From Thelonectria olida (lineage: Eukaryota; Ascomycota; Sordariomycetes; Hypocreales; Nectriaceae), in assembly GCA_020736575.1 (NCBI GenBank), contig JAGPYM010000001.1, positions 744,001 through 808,000 of the forward strand: 64,000 nt of DNA. The letters are read 5' to 3'. The notes under the pieces are model-generated. The model was not told the DNA's origin and did no database searches. It saw only the letters and a program-made list of their open reading frames with translations. Both the position numbers and the translations under genes were made by a program. Positions 10,029 through 21,270 of this stretch are shown in pieces. Within the stretch, counting starts at the first letter, position 1; each line of letters begins with the position of its first letter.

Positions 10029-13000
10029 GGTGATGGTTCGGGCGGGGATCGAGGCGTTGTACGAAGTTGTCGAGTGTCGATCACTTTGGATGATCACCTC
10101 GGGTTAAGCTTGGCGGTTCCTAGTAAATGGAGGCGTTGGATTGTACGAGTTAAGATTCGATAAGATATAAAACAAGAAAATAGAGATCGGAAAGGTCGTC
10201 GAGATCCGTGAGCGCCCAAGAAAGTCGAGTAAGCAAGTCGTTGGGGCGTAGGATTCGGCGAGGCAGTGAGATCGTGAGACGGGACTGGGTGAAGGGGAGG
10301 CTGGAGGCGTGGTGAACGAGTGGAATCAGAGACTAGCTCGAGAGTTGAAGGAAGGAAAAGACGGCTCCTAAGAGAAGAAAGAACGACACATAATCGACCA
10401 AGGCGACTGAGAAAACTGAGGCGAATTCAAATCGAAAGGTTGAAAGATCGACGGTTTTGCAGCGAGTCGGGAGGGATTGAAGGATCGATGGTTTCGCAAA
10501 TATGCGCTCGTTGGGCGGAAGAGGATAAAGGAGCGAGCGAGAGAAGAGGAACGTCGGAGGGTCAAGAGGGTCAAGCGTGGCCCCCAAACGACAAAGAGGC
10601 GCGCGGACGTGCCAAGAGGGACCATGAGGGACCCAGAAGGACTCCAGCAGACCAACCGCGACTGGGCGAGCCTTCCTCGCTGCCAGGTCCTGCAGCAGGC
10701 TTGGAGCAGGTGCGACAGGGGACCCGGCCTCGCTATGGCCTCATCAGTACTAGCGAAACAATTATCAACGGCCGCCAAACAATGGGCACAGTGCAAGGTG
10801 GCGTCCAATGCGCCCCTTGATCTAACGGCCGGGCAACTGGCTGCAGCGCTGCGACCCTCCGGTCGCTGCCCGTGTGAGCCTTCTTGAGCCTTCACAAACT
10901 TCAGCCGGGCCACAACACCCCAGCACCCGCCCACCAAGTGCTTGTGCTTTGTGCCCCTTGATTTCCCGTCTTCGCACTGTGCCCGCGATGGAGCCCCGGC
11001 GCCGGAGTGGGTGGTGCTGTCTCTGAATTGCTGCATTGGTTGGGGCCCCGTGGTGTGGTGTGGTGGGTACGCACAAAATTGTTAGTGGTGAGCGACAGCC
11101 AATTCGTCCGTCGAGTTATAGCTCAGGTCTCTCAAGGACGAGACGGTCGCCAGTCCAGCTTCAGGTGAGGAACTGCAAGAACACGAGGTTTCCTCCTTCG
11201 TACCTACACGGCAAGCAGTAATAGGACCGGGGTAGGACGGTGGGTGGCATCAATAGAAGGCATCCATGGAACATGTATGTGATGATGTTTGGCATATTAC
11301 TCTCCTACCAGACTTCGTGCCTAGCACAACGTTCCACTACCTGCTGATGGGCATACGTGAGGTGCCGACAGCATGCAAAACACAGAAGGCACTTGCAATC
11401 GCAACTGCTTCGCTACGGAGTTACGCAGTGCCCCAGTGACGCCCCGGGCCGTCCAAGCCATTGCCACGGCAAGGATCGAGAGGATATCGGTCACGGTGGC
11501 ACAAGTATGCGTGCGTGCCAGATATAGGCTGGGTTTGTTGCAGAAAACACTCATTGTTTCCCTTGACCTCTTGCGACAGATCTCCCCTCGGCTGTTCACC
11601 CCACCTCAACCGTACTTCGTACATGCCAATGACTTGGAACTGAGTTGCGGCGGCGACAACGGTAGCGGCACAGCTCGTGAACACGACAACAATGATGAAT
11701 ATCTGCTATGGCCGCCGCCATCATGGCCCGTCTACACGTCGCTGAGGTCCGTCGCGTTGCGTGGCTTCCCCCCGCGATATTGCGTTGCCCTCGCCGTGAT
11801 TTGCTAATTTGCCCACACGACGAATCAAAGCCGAGCCCAACGGCACTTGCTCTATCGACGTCAGGAAATCACACGGCCAGACAGCAACGTGACATTGCGG
11901 GCCAGATCCAAAGGAACCTCTTCGGGAAAACCTAGTTAGACGAGGACAAAGGACAACGGCCCAGTCAATTCCCAGAAACAAGGAGCCAAGGCCACGACTT
12001 CAGCTCTTCCATCACACTCATCCAGTCTGGAGGAACAGTCTTGCAGATCGTTGCCCACCTCGGAAACACTTGAGGATCCAAAATCCAGGGGCACGTCTCG
12101 GTGGGCTGGCGGGGCCGAAGTCCTCTCAAGCACCAGTCCAAAGCCACCGCTGCGTTACTTTTCAGCAAATCATTCGAGACTTGGCTTCAGCAGCAAGGTT
12201 GACAGTACCACAGCACCAGCATTCGCCTGCAAGTTTCCTTGCTCAGGTCCTAGCCATGCCTATCTGGAGGGATGTGAGCCAACAAGCATCTTGTTTGACG
12301 GCTCTCCCGAGCGAGCAGGATGAAACCTTCTGACAGCCTTTCAGCCGTTGGGTTTCCGCAGTGAAAGTGCATGGGTCCACTCACGACGGGAGCCAGTAAC
12401 GTGAAGAGCAGCGTCTGCACCTTCGTCCGAATGTATATGGAGGCCATGTGAAAGCCTAGACTGAGGTGGTGACCCGGCGAAACAAACGGCCCTAAACCAT
12501 ATTCAAAACTCGAGGGATGGCCATATCATCTCAACAAAGGTCGGTCTGTAGACGACAATTCAGCAGTGGCAGGGGGATGTGCCATCCGCATTCCTCGAGT
12601 TTGATGTTGCGCCACCATCTCGGTATTATGTGAAACAACTGGCTGAGTCTGTGTCTTGTTGGGTTGAAGCTATCGCACTGTCTCCCGTCAGTATTTCGGA
12701 TCTCAGTGGGCCATAATGAGGGCATCTCAGCAGCAACACGGTCAGGTCAGGTATTTGTCTCAGGTCCTGAGCCGAGTGACGGCAGCCTTATGAGTCTTAC
12801 CAGGACGACTGGTGATGGACCGTCCGCCCTTGAACAAGGTCTGGTTGCCCGCTCACCGACCACTTTTGGCCGGAGGATTCCCTGACCCGATGTGCATGCA
12901 ACACAACAGAAGAATCAGATAATCAGCTTATTGGCTTGCGTGCGAGAGGGGGGCGGTATACAGGAGTCATGTATCCACCGCAACTCCAGATTCACATAGA

Positions 13001-15796
13001 TGAGAGTTGCAGTGTAACTGGCACCTCATCCATCTCATCCCGGCAGAGGGCAAGTTTCAATGCTTACATAGCACGGGAAGGGAAACAAATCACAGATTTA
13101 CCATCAGCCCAGCCACACACACCCGCCCCCAATAAGGCCCAAGTCGGAAGAGAAGCGAACCGGCTGATGAGAATTTTGATTCCAAGCTCTGAAATCCGCA
13201 ACTTGGATGCTGACTTGAGGCGGAGACGGTCAGTGCCGACAGACACAGCTGCCCCTGCTCCAGCCTCCAACCTCCCAGCCCTGTGAGTTGTACAGCCACC
13301 GTCAGTCCGAAAAGGCGGGCATTGGAACTGTCCAGAGGCCAGAGAAGGCCTAGCACGCTTACCTTACATACACTACTCCATGCAGAATATGCAGAGAGAC
13401 ACAGACGAGGCCGCAAGAAGCCCTAGCCTCTTCAAAGCTGACGATAGACAATGGCCTGGCCTGGCCAGAACCGAGCGAACATGCGGGCTGCTGTTTAGCG
13501 CGCATTCAGACTGACGTGCCTGCGCCTCAACGTTGGACCGCTTCCAGCGTCTGTACGAAGTCTATCGCGCACAAAGGCATATCTGACACTGGGCAAAATG
13601 GCGGACAACGAGGCGATTTGGTCAGCGGATACCGGGTTGATGAGACACCAGCCCCAGCGCTCGCCGCACCAACCTGGAAGCTACCGATACAAGCTAATTT
13701 TACTATTTTTGGAACAACCATGACAGATTCCTTACTCTCGCAGGCCGTTTCGAATCGAAGGAGGAGAAGTTCTGGAATCTTGCCTCTCAATGGCACCAAA
13801 ATCGGACGAAGACGGTCGAGTGATGGAGGCATTGGATTGAGCAGGACGGGAAACGAGAATACACCATGCACGCCGCAACCTACCTAGATTTTGGCACTGG
13901 AGACTGGCTGCAAGACGGATAGAGCCTATCTGTCCATGCATTGATAGGCTCTGACAGACAGTAAGCGGCGGCGCCGAGGTTGCCCTCTTGTTTGACTCTC
14001 GTTGGCTCCAGCCGCAAGCCTCGCATCGTCGAAGTGGGCGCGATGCATCCAGCCGCTCTCCGGGCTAACTCTTCATAGCAGTCAAATCTGACCCGATGCG
14101 TTCTTGGGGCGGTTGGGTTGGCTGACTTTGCGGCGGGCTGCTGTTGTCCCAAACTCTCACTGGGCTGAAATGCCACGAGGCGTCCCCGGGGCACTCTTCA
14201 GTGAGCAGCGGCTGAGAGCTGGGAGGGAAAGGATCGTAAGCCGCCAGGGCTCGAGCGGGTACTCTAGGGATGATGGATCACAGCCTACTATGTATACGGT
14301 CGGCAGCTGTGAAAGCCCAGCCTCCAGGCCCAGGGAAATTGCGGTACAACGCATCGCGCAGGCCTTGCGGGGGTAGAGCTCGTTTTTAGGGCTGGGATCC
14401 TCCATTGTCGACGGTCAGCGATGTGTTTCAAGGTGCCGTGTTGCATGCTGGACATGAATGGAAGGGTTGAATGTGGGTGGGCGGGCAAGTCAAGGCGATG
14501 GCCGAGCCCAGCGACTGATAGGTTGCATAACTCAACGGGAACGCAACAGGAGCGCGAACAAATCAACAAAGGCGCAGGACAGACAGCATGGGTTGGCAAA
14601 TGGATGCAAGCAGCAGGGGAAAGGAGGGGGAGGCTCCATTCCCCGGGCCCGTCCCCATCCAGAAGGCCGCTTGGTGGCTGATGGCTTATTTTGAGTGTGC
14701 TTTTGGAGAGAGCAAGGGGGGATCACCGAACCAAGCAGAGCTCGAGGTTGGCGGACGGAGTTATTCGTACTGGCAAAGACTGACGTAGACGGATTCGTAC
14801 CTAACAGTGTTCTTAGCCCGCAGAGCCCGTCATCATTGCCCCGGCGAGAGGACGCCACTAATCATCCGGGCAGCTTCATGCCTTTCCCTCCCCGACGCAG
14901 CAGTTCACACTGACTGCAAGCAGCCCGGTTGTTGAGCAAGTGCGAATATTGGGGGCCTCTCCCGTCTCACTCTAGCTTGTGGCCGTGTCATTGCATTGTC
15001 ATCCGTGAGTGGCTCCCTCTGCTACCGCTCTTCTCGGGCTCTTCCTGCTTGTGTCTGTCTCTTCTGGCTGACGAGTGGAACAACAAGGGATGGATCCTCG
15101 CCCCCCCCCAAAACAGGGTGGAGTGGCTCAGCAGGCTTAGCGCGCGTCAGTCCCAGCCCAGTCCCCTATTCTCGCCCAAGCAGCTTGCGGACGGGAGCAG
15201 CAGAATGGAGGTGAGGGGATGGAGAGAGTACGAAGTACGTACTTGGTAGAGGTAGCCAGCCAGCCCAATGCTTGCTTGCTTGCTGAGTGCATGCTGTGCC
15301 ATTCATGGATGCTGGCTTGGCCCGTGGTCCGTGGAGCGAAAAAAAAAGAGATCCGTTCCCTTCATCAAAAACATTTCTGCAAACCCTGCTGCGGCCCTGT
15401 TGCTCCTGAATCTCATCTTCTTCGATCCATTCTTCTACCTACCCTCTCCTCCTTCACCTCTTTTCTTTTCGCTTCCTTTGCTTGGATCCCCAACTATCAC
15501 CATTCTTTCGAGGCTGGTGCCTCCGTTGCGAACAGAAAGAATTCATTAAAAAGGTTGCCCCGGGCACGATTCACGTAGCTCCTATTTGCTGTTGACGCAA
15601 GCCCGTGACCTGCATTTGGATTCGCCTTATTACTCCTGTTTCAGCTACTTCCACACCCGCTCCCGCTTCCGCTCCCCCAAACAACAAAAAGGCTGCCCGT
15701 CAGCAAAACCTCACCGTCCGCCCACTGATCGATTCATCAACCCTTTGATCCAGCGTCGACTTTCATTGAGAGGATCGGGATCTCAAATCTGTCACC
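10029..15796. other. 5.8-kb divergent intergenic interval (OPY2 / chitin synthase)
   Basis: This interval separates the divergent starts of OPY2 and the chitin synthase, so it must contain both promoters. No protein family or convincing multi-exon model was found on either strand. The last ~450 bases before the chitin synthase ATG are C/T-rich and look like a leader. Overlapping open frames of about 130-220 codons at 10.3-11.0 kb occur on both strands at once and have translations without motifs. Confidence 0.55.
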
Positions 15797-18618
15797 ATGG
15801 CGTACAATGGCCATAATCAGGAGTATGGCAACAACGGCCACCAGCTACAGGACCTTCCCACTGGCAGCCAAGTGAGTCCCATTTCGAGCTGTCCGTTACT
15901 GACACCTGTTCTAACAATCATCTCCAAAAGTATCACCTCCCTCCCCAGGAGACCGACGAGGAGGCCGGCCGAGGTCTTCTAAACTCGGGTTACGACCAGG
16001 ACCGCCTGGGTGCCCGCACTCCCCCCGATCGTCCCGTCTCCGCCTACAGTCTCACCGAGTCTTACGCTCCCAACGCGCCCCAGACCAACCCCGCGGGCAG
16101 CGGCTTCAGCGACAATGGCGGCTTTGGCCAGTTCAGCCAAGACCCCTATTCACGACCAGACTCGGCTTTTGACCCCGAGGACAGCTGGGTTCAGAGACAA
16201 CAGCAGCCCGCCATTGGCGGTGGTGGCGGTGGCCTCGCCCGCTCGAAAACCCGAAAGGTGAAGCTGGTTCAGGGTTCCGTTCTCAGTCTCGACTACCCTG
16301 TGCCCTCTGCCATCAAGAACGCCGTCCAGGCTCGCTACCGCGATGTCGAGGGTGGCAACGAGGAATTCATGAAGATGCGGTACACTGCTGCCACCTGCGA
16401 TCCCAACGACTTCACTCTCAAGAACGGTTACGATTTGCGCCCCCGTATGTACAACAGACATACTGAGCTGCTCATCGCCATCACCTACTACAACGAAGAC
16501 AAAGTCCTCATCGCCCGAACCCTGCACGGTGTTATGCAGAACATCCGTGACATTGTCAACCTCAAGAAGTCGACTTTCTGGAACAAGGGCGGTCCCGCTT
16601 GGCAGAAGATTGTCGTCTGTCTTGTTTTCGACGGTATCGACAAGGCCGACAAGAGCACTCTCGATGTGCTGGCCACCGTTGGTATTTACCAGGATGGTAT
16701 CATCAAGAAGGACGTCGACGGCAAGGAGACTGTTGCTCACATTTTCGAGTACACCAGTCAGCTCTCCGTCACCTCCAACCAGCAGCTTATTCGACCCACC
16801 GATGACAGCCCCCAGAACCTCCCCCCTGTCCAGTTCATCTTCTGTTTGAAGCAGAAGAACACCAAGAAGATTAACTCTCACCGTTGGCTCTTCAATGCCT
16901 TCGGCCGTATCCTGAACCCTGAGGTCTGTATCCTCCTCGATGCCGGTACCAAGCCCAGCCCCCGGTCTCTGTTGGCCCTCTGGGAGGGTTTCTACAACGA
17001 CAAGGATCTTGGTGGTGCTTGTGGTGAAATTCACGCCATGTTGGGTAAGGGCGGCAGAAAGCTGCTCAACCCCCTCGTTGCTGTCCAGAACTTCGAGTAC
17101 AAGATCTCCAACATTCTCGACAAGCCTCTGGAGAGTTCGTTCGGTTACGTGTCCGTGTTGCCCGGTGCCTTTTCGGCTTACCGATTCCGTGCTATTATGG
17201 GCCGTCCCTTGGAGCAGTATTTCCATGGTGACCACACCCTATCGAAGCAGCTCGGTAAGAAGGGTATTGATGGTATGAACATTTTCAAGAAGAACATGTT
17301 CTTGGCCGAAGATCGAATTCTGTGTTTCGAGCTGGTCGCCAAGGCCGGTCAAAAGTGGCATCTGAGCTACATCAAGGCTGCCAAGGGTGAGACTGATGTT
17401 CCCGAAGGTGCTGCCGAATTCATCTCCCAGCGTCGTCGTTGGTTGAACGGTTCGTTCGCCGCCGGTCTGTACTCTCTGATGCACTTCGGTCGTATGTACA
17501 AGAGTGGCCACAACATTATCCGCATGTTCTTCCTTCACGTTCAGTTCCTCTACAACTTGGCAAACAACATCTTCGCTTGGTTGTCCCTGGCTTCTTACTA
17601 CCTCACCACCACCGTCATCATGGATCTCGTCGGAACCCCCAAGGTCGAAACAGAGTACCACGGTTGGCCTTTTGGTGACAAGGCTACCCCCGTCGTCAAC
17701 TCACTGCTTACCTACCTCTACGTGGCTTTCGTCATCTTGCAGTTCATCCTTGCGCTGGGTAACCGTCCCAAGGGTTCCAAGTTTACGTACATTGCCTCTT
17801 TCGGTCTCTTCGCTCTCATTCAGGGTTATATCTTGGTTCTTTCCGTCTACCTCGTCATCCGCGCCTTCAACACACCAATTGAAGACCAGATTTCGCTTGC
17901 TTCAGGGCAAGACTTTGTGAACAGTTTCTTCGGTGATAGTAGTGCCGGTGGTGTCATCATTGTCGCTCTTATCACCATCTACGGACTGAACTTCCTGGCC
18001 TCCTTCCTCTACCTGGACCCCTGGCACATGTTCCACTCCTTCCCTCAGTATCTCTTCCTTATGGCTTCCTACATCAACATTCTCATGGTCTACGCCTTCA
18101 ACAACTGGCACGATGTTTCTTGGGGTACCAAGGGTTCCGACAAGGCCGAGGCTCTGCCTTCTGCCCACGTCACCAAGGGCGATAAGAACGAGGTTGTTGT
18201 CGAGGAAATCGAGAAGGAGCAGGAGGATATCGACAGCCAGTTCGAGCAGACCGTCCGACGAGCCCTGTCTCCTTACAAGGAGGAGGAAGAGATCGAGAAG
18301 GCCGATGTCGAGGACGGCTACAAGTCTTTCCGTACCGGCTTGGTCGTCACTTGGTTGTTCTCCAACACTCTCCTTATTGTTGTCATTACCACCGAGACCT
18401 TTGACAATTTCCACATCGGAGTACGTATTCCATCCAATCACCTTCATTTTCACAGACGCAGTACACTAACATTCATCCAGGAATCTGCCTCCGTCCGAAC
18501 CGCCAACTACTTCAAGTTCCTCCTGTACGCTACCGCCGTATTGTCGCTTGTTCGTTTCTTCGGCTTCTTGTGGTTCCTCGGTAAGACCGGTCTCATGTGC
18601 TGCTTCTCGAGACGATAA
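15797..18618 (+). CDS. CHS1: Class III chitin synthase
   Basis: Three exons, 15797-15871, 15931-18420 and 18481-18618, encode 900 residues, normal for class III. The enzyme polymerises UDP-GlcNAc into chitin at the plasma membrane. The order is: a variable N-terminal region rich in Gln/Gly/Pro (1-~135), the glycosyltransferase core with QNFEY (411-415), an AEDR catalytic acid region (about 484-487) and the signature QRRRW (525-529), then several transmembrane helices from about residue 557 to the C-terminal CCFSRR. Class III assignment rests on [23 protein letters not shown] and SGHNIIRM, which differ from class I/II. The gene is called chs-1 in Neurospora and chsB in Aspergillus nidulans, so the symbol is lineage-dependent. 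Intron 1 (59 nt) lies in the variable N-terminus; intron 2 (60 nt) is in frame and stop-free. Long open frames on the opposite strand are codon-bias shadows. Confidence 0.96.
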
Positions 18619-19333
18619 GCACCTCACTGAGTGTGCATTTTGGGAAACGGCGGATATGCAGGGTATGACGGGTGTGAGAGTAGATAAATTGGCTCATTAT
18701 CGGATACCTCAGTTTTGTAACGTTTCATTTTCTTGTTTCTTGTTTTGAACTATTAATGGATGGCAAATCAAAAGAGTACTGCTTGTATTTGAGGGGGGAA
18801 TCTTCCAATGGATTTGGATGCAACAAGTACTACCATTACCTTAGTGTAATTTGGCATCTGTTGGGGAATTATGACAACACTGTATTGACGAGTTCTTTTT
18901 TAAAACACTCCTTCTCATTTATCTTTGGTGCCCATTATGAAGTGTGTGATACTTGTGTCTTCACATAAATGCGTTCTTTGTTGTGTCGTAGAAGTGAGAT
19001 GTCATGGCAGCGCCTCATTGGAGCCATGATGACGCGAGGCTGCTGACTGCCGCCTAAACTTCGGTGGGTTGGGACTTAGCTGCCTTACGGCTATCTTATC
19101 AAGCATCATCGCTATTTCAGCTCAGCGGACCTCCATACAGCATTCAACATCGCGTGACAAGCGACGAGTCGACCAACTGTGGCGTATTTAAACCCGTCTT
19201 TGGTTATTGCTTCTTTCCTTCCCAAATATCCTGTGAACAGCGCCCCGGGATTCGTCTCGCCCAGTCCTACTTACCCCTCCGCACACACCAAAGAAGCCCG
19301 ACGCAGCCCACGTTTGGGCCCCCGCTTCCCACC
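18619..19333 (+). promoter_or_regulatory. Intergenic region, chitin synthase 3' end and UBC12 promoter
   Basis: There is no gene here. The first ~400 bases are A/T-rich and suit a 3' UTR. TATTTAAA at 19185-19192 sits 142-149 bp upstream of the UBC12 ATG and is a plausible TATA element. Confidence 0.5.
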
Positions 19334-20156
19334 ATGTTGAAGATCTGGTCGATGGTGTGTTTGCGTCCTCTCGTGTGAGGGCTGACACGTTTGGAGCTGA
19401 CGATTTGGCAGAAAAAGGAGCAGAAGGAGGCGGAGAATGCGGAGGGACTGGCCACAGGTGGCAAGAAGAAGAAGGTGACGGCCGCTCAACTGCGTGTGCA
19501 AAAGGGTAAGTTGGAGGCTTGTCACGACGGGCACCATACCCTCGAGACGTACAGCGATACGGAGGCTGACCTTTTTTATGCAATAGATCTTTCAGAGCTC
19601 TCCCTTGGCCAGACGATGAAGACCGAGTTCCCCGACCCCGATGACATCCTCAACTTTGTTCTGACGATCGAGCCTGACGAGGGCATGTACCGAGCGGCCA
19701 AGTTCACATTCGACTTTACAATCAACCAAAGTTTCCCCCATGAGCCTCCCAAGGTCCGGTGCCGCGAGAAGATCTACCATCCCAACATTGACTTGGAGGG
19801 CAAGGTGTGCTTGAACATTCTGCGTGAGGATTGGAAGCCAGTGTTGAACCTCAACGCCGTCATCGTGGGACTGCAGGTATGTCTATATTCCGATCACGGC
19901 TTCCATGTATTGAAAGCCTCGGAGATCTTGCGGGTCTCGTATCCTAATCCTTATGGTGGTCATATGGCTTATGGTAGAGTGCAATGGCTGACAAAGTCCT
20001 AAGTTTCTCTTCCTCGAGCCTAATGCGTCGGACCCGTTGAACAAGGAGGCAGCCGAAGACCTTCGAAGCAACCGAGAGGGATTCAAGCGTAACGTACGAA
20101 GCGCTATGAGCGGAGGAAGCGTTAAGGGTACGTACTACGACCGAGTTCTAAAATAG
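19334..20156 (+). CDS. UBC12: NEDD8-conjugating enzyme UBC12
   Basis: Four exons, 19334-19354, 19412-19505, 19587-19876 and 20004-20156, encode 185 residues (human UBE2M has 183). It takes NEDD8/Rub1 from the Ula1-Uba3 E1 and passes it to cullins, activating SCF ubiquitin ligases. The N-terminus MLKIWSM followed by a Lys/Glu-rich linker matches the E1-docking peptide specific to UBC12. The UBC fold follows, with YHPNIDLEGKVCLNILREDWKP; the catalytic Cys is residue 113. Then comes GLQ-FLFLEPNASDPLNKEAAE, and it ends SAMSGGSVKGTYYDRVLK, as in UBC12 (GGYIGSTYFERCLK in human). The GTACGT at 20128-20133 resembles a donor, but reading through it gives the conserved C-terminus, so I treat it as coding. 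Introns are 57, 81 and 127 nt; intron 2 is in frame and stop-free. Confidence 0.95.
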
Positions 20157-20532
20157 GTACCGATATCTCATGACGGTTTTCATGTCGAGGACGCATTTCC
20201 GCCTCGTATGCTGTTCTATCCAGCATACACAAAGAACCACACACAGGCACACGACCAAAAGTACAGTGGGACGTTGAAGGATATCTTGGAAGCGGGTTTA
20301 TCATTTTGGCGGGCATAGAGGCGGCAGTTAGCCAGCATTAATTGTTAGCGCAATGGAGATGTTCACCGACAATTGGGATGCATATTGCTTGACATGGGGG
20401 AAGGCCGGGTAAACGGGATCGGGCCGTTGGAGCTTATAAGGAGCATTGCAGCAGCGCCTATATCGCTTACCATTTGACACGGGAGGTTGTGGGACATCGG
20501 ACGAGACGAAATCGGGCGCCAATGGCAACGAT

Positions 20533-20539
20533 TGACTCA
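20533..20539 (+). promoter_or_regulatory. CPC1/GCN4 box TGACTCA upstream of ILV5
   Basis: Exact TGACTCA, 732-738 bp upstream of the ILV5 ATG. This is the consensus bound by the bZIP factor GCN4 (CPC1 in Neurospora, CpcA in Aspergillus), the activator of amino-acid starvation genes. Function is inferred. Confidence 0.4.
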
Positions 20540-20798
20540 TTTGGTGGTTGTTATGTCGAAGTGCGTCGTCAAACTTGATGATGCTGGGACAGTGTAGGGT
20601 AAGCATGCCGCCAGATATCAATCGATTGGACGGCGTGCCGGTGTGCGCTGACACATGTTGGCGGCCGGCATGATGGGGCTCAGTTGCCCGCAGACGCAAC
20701 GAAAACCGCTTACGAACGCGGCGAGAATGAGAGGTCACCAAGTGGTTGGCAGCGGCGTGATTGGCGGGAACAGCACGGGCTGGGGGAGAGGAGGAGAC

Positions 20799-20805
20799 TG
20801 ACTCA
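20799..20805 (+). promoter_or_regulatory. Second CPC1/GCN4 box TGACTCA upstream of ILV5
   Basis: Exact TGACTCA, 466-472 bp upstream of the ILV5 ATG and 260 bp downstream of the first copy, in the same orientation. Two exact copies in one promoter of an amino-acid biosynthetic gene support cross-pathway control, though the distance is on the long side. Confidence 0.5.
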
Positions 20806-20996
20806 CGCCCACAAAGCGTGCATCCATCCCTGCAGTTCGCCGCTTCTCCAGACGGAGGCATGGGAGGGCACACAAAAGAGCAGAGAGCTGCCCGCAGACG
20901 GGACGGGGTGGCGAGAGGGAGGGGCACCGGAGCTGGCAAAACGCTGGGTACTGGGTACCTGCGCCTGCACGATGCGCGCCGTGTGGAGGCGGGTTT

Positions 20997-21006
20997 CCGG
21001 TACCGG
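20997..21006. promoter_or_regulatory. Leu3-type site CCGGTACCGG upstream of ILV5
   Basis: CCGG-TA-CCGG is a perfect match to the everted CCGGNNCCGG repeat bound by the Zn2Cys6 regulator Leu3 (LeuB in Aspergillus). That factor controls leucine and isoleucine-valine genes, including ILV5 in yeast. The site lies 265-274 bp upstream of the ATG. With eight fixed bases it is expected about once per 65 kb by chance. Confidence 0.6.
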
Positions 21007-21270
21007 CACGCAATAGAAATAGAATCCGTGGCCGTTGCTTTCGGTGTCGGCCCACTTGAAACTTCGCATGCTCCCAGCAGTGGCCGAGATCGGGCAGACG
21101 AGGTCAGTTTTTGGATCGGCGTCGGACCCCCCCCTCCCAACGCCAGGAAAATTTAGCTTTGACTCGACCTTCATCGCAACGAACCTCTTTCTATTTTTTC
21201 CCTCTTCTTCTGCTCTTCCCTCCTCAGACACCTCTCCCCTCCCATCCCGTCCCAATCCCACATCATCAAA

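Larger units (their letters stand above)
20157..21270 (+). promoter_or_regulatory. ILV5 upstream region
   Basis: This 1.1-kb interval separates the UBC12 stop from the ILV5 start. No gene was recognised. It contains a perfect Leu3-type everted repeat and two perfect CPC1/GCN4 boxes, listed separately, and ends in a C/T-rich leader just before the ATG. Confidence 0.6.

Noticed and set aside
10320..11036. Opposed frames of 166 and 222 codons upstream of OPY2
   Set aside because: They occupy the same bases on both strands, have no motifs, and lie where the OPY2 leader and promoter must be.
16150..17235. A 361-codon open frame on the minus strand opposite the chitin synthase
   Set aside because: It lies wholly inside a strongly conserved coding exon whose C-ending codons deplete stops on the other strand; its Val/Leu/Glu-rich translation has no family resemblance.
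20128..20133. GTACGT near the end of UBC12 as an intron donor
   Set aside because: Reading straight through gives the conserved family C-terminus TYYDRVLK and a stop codon.
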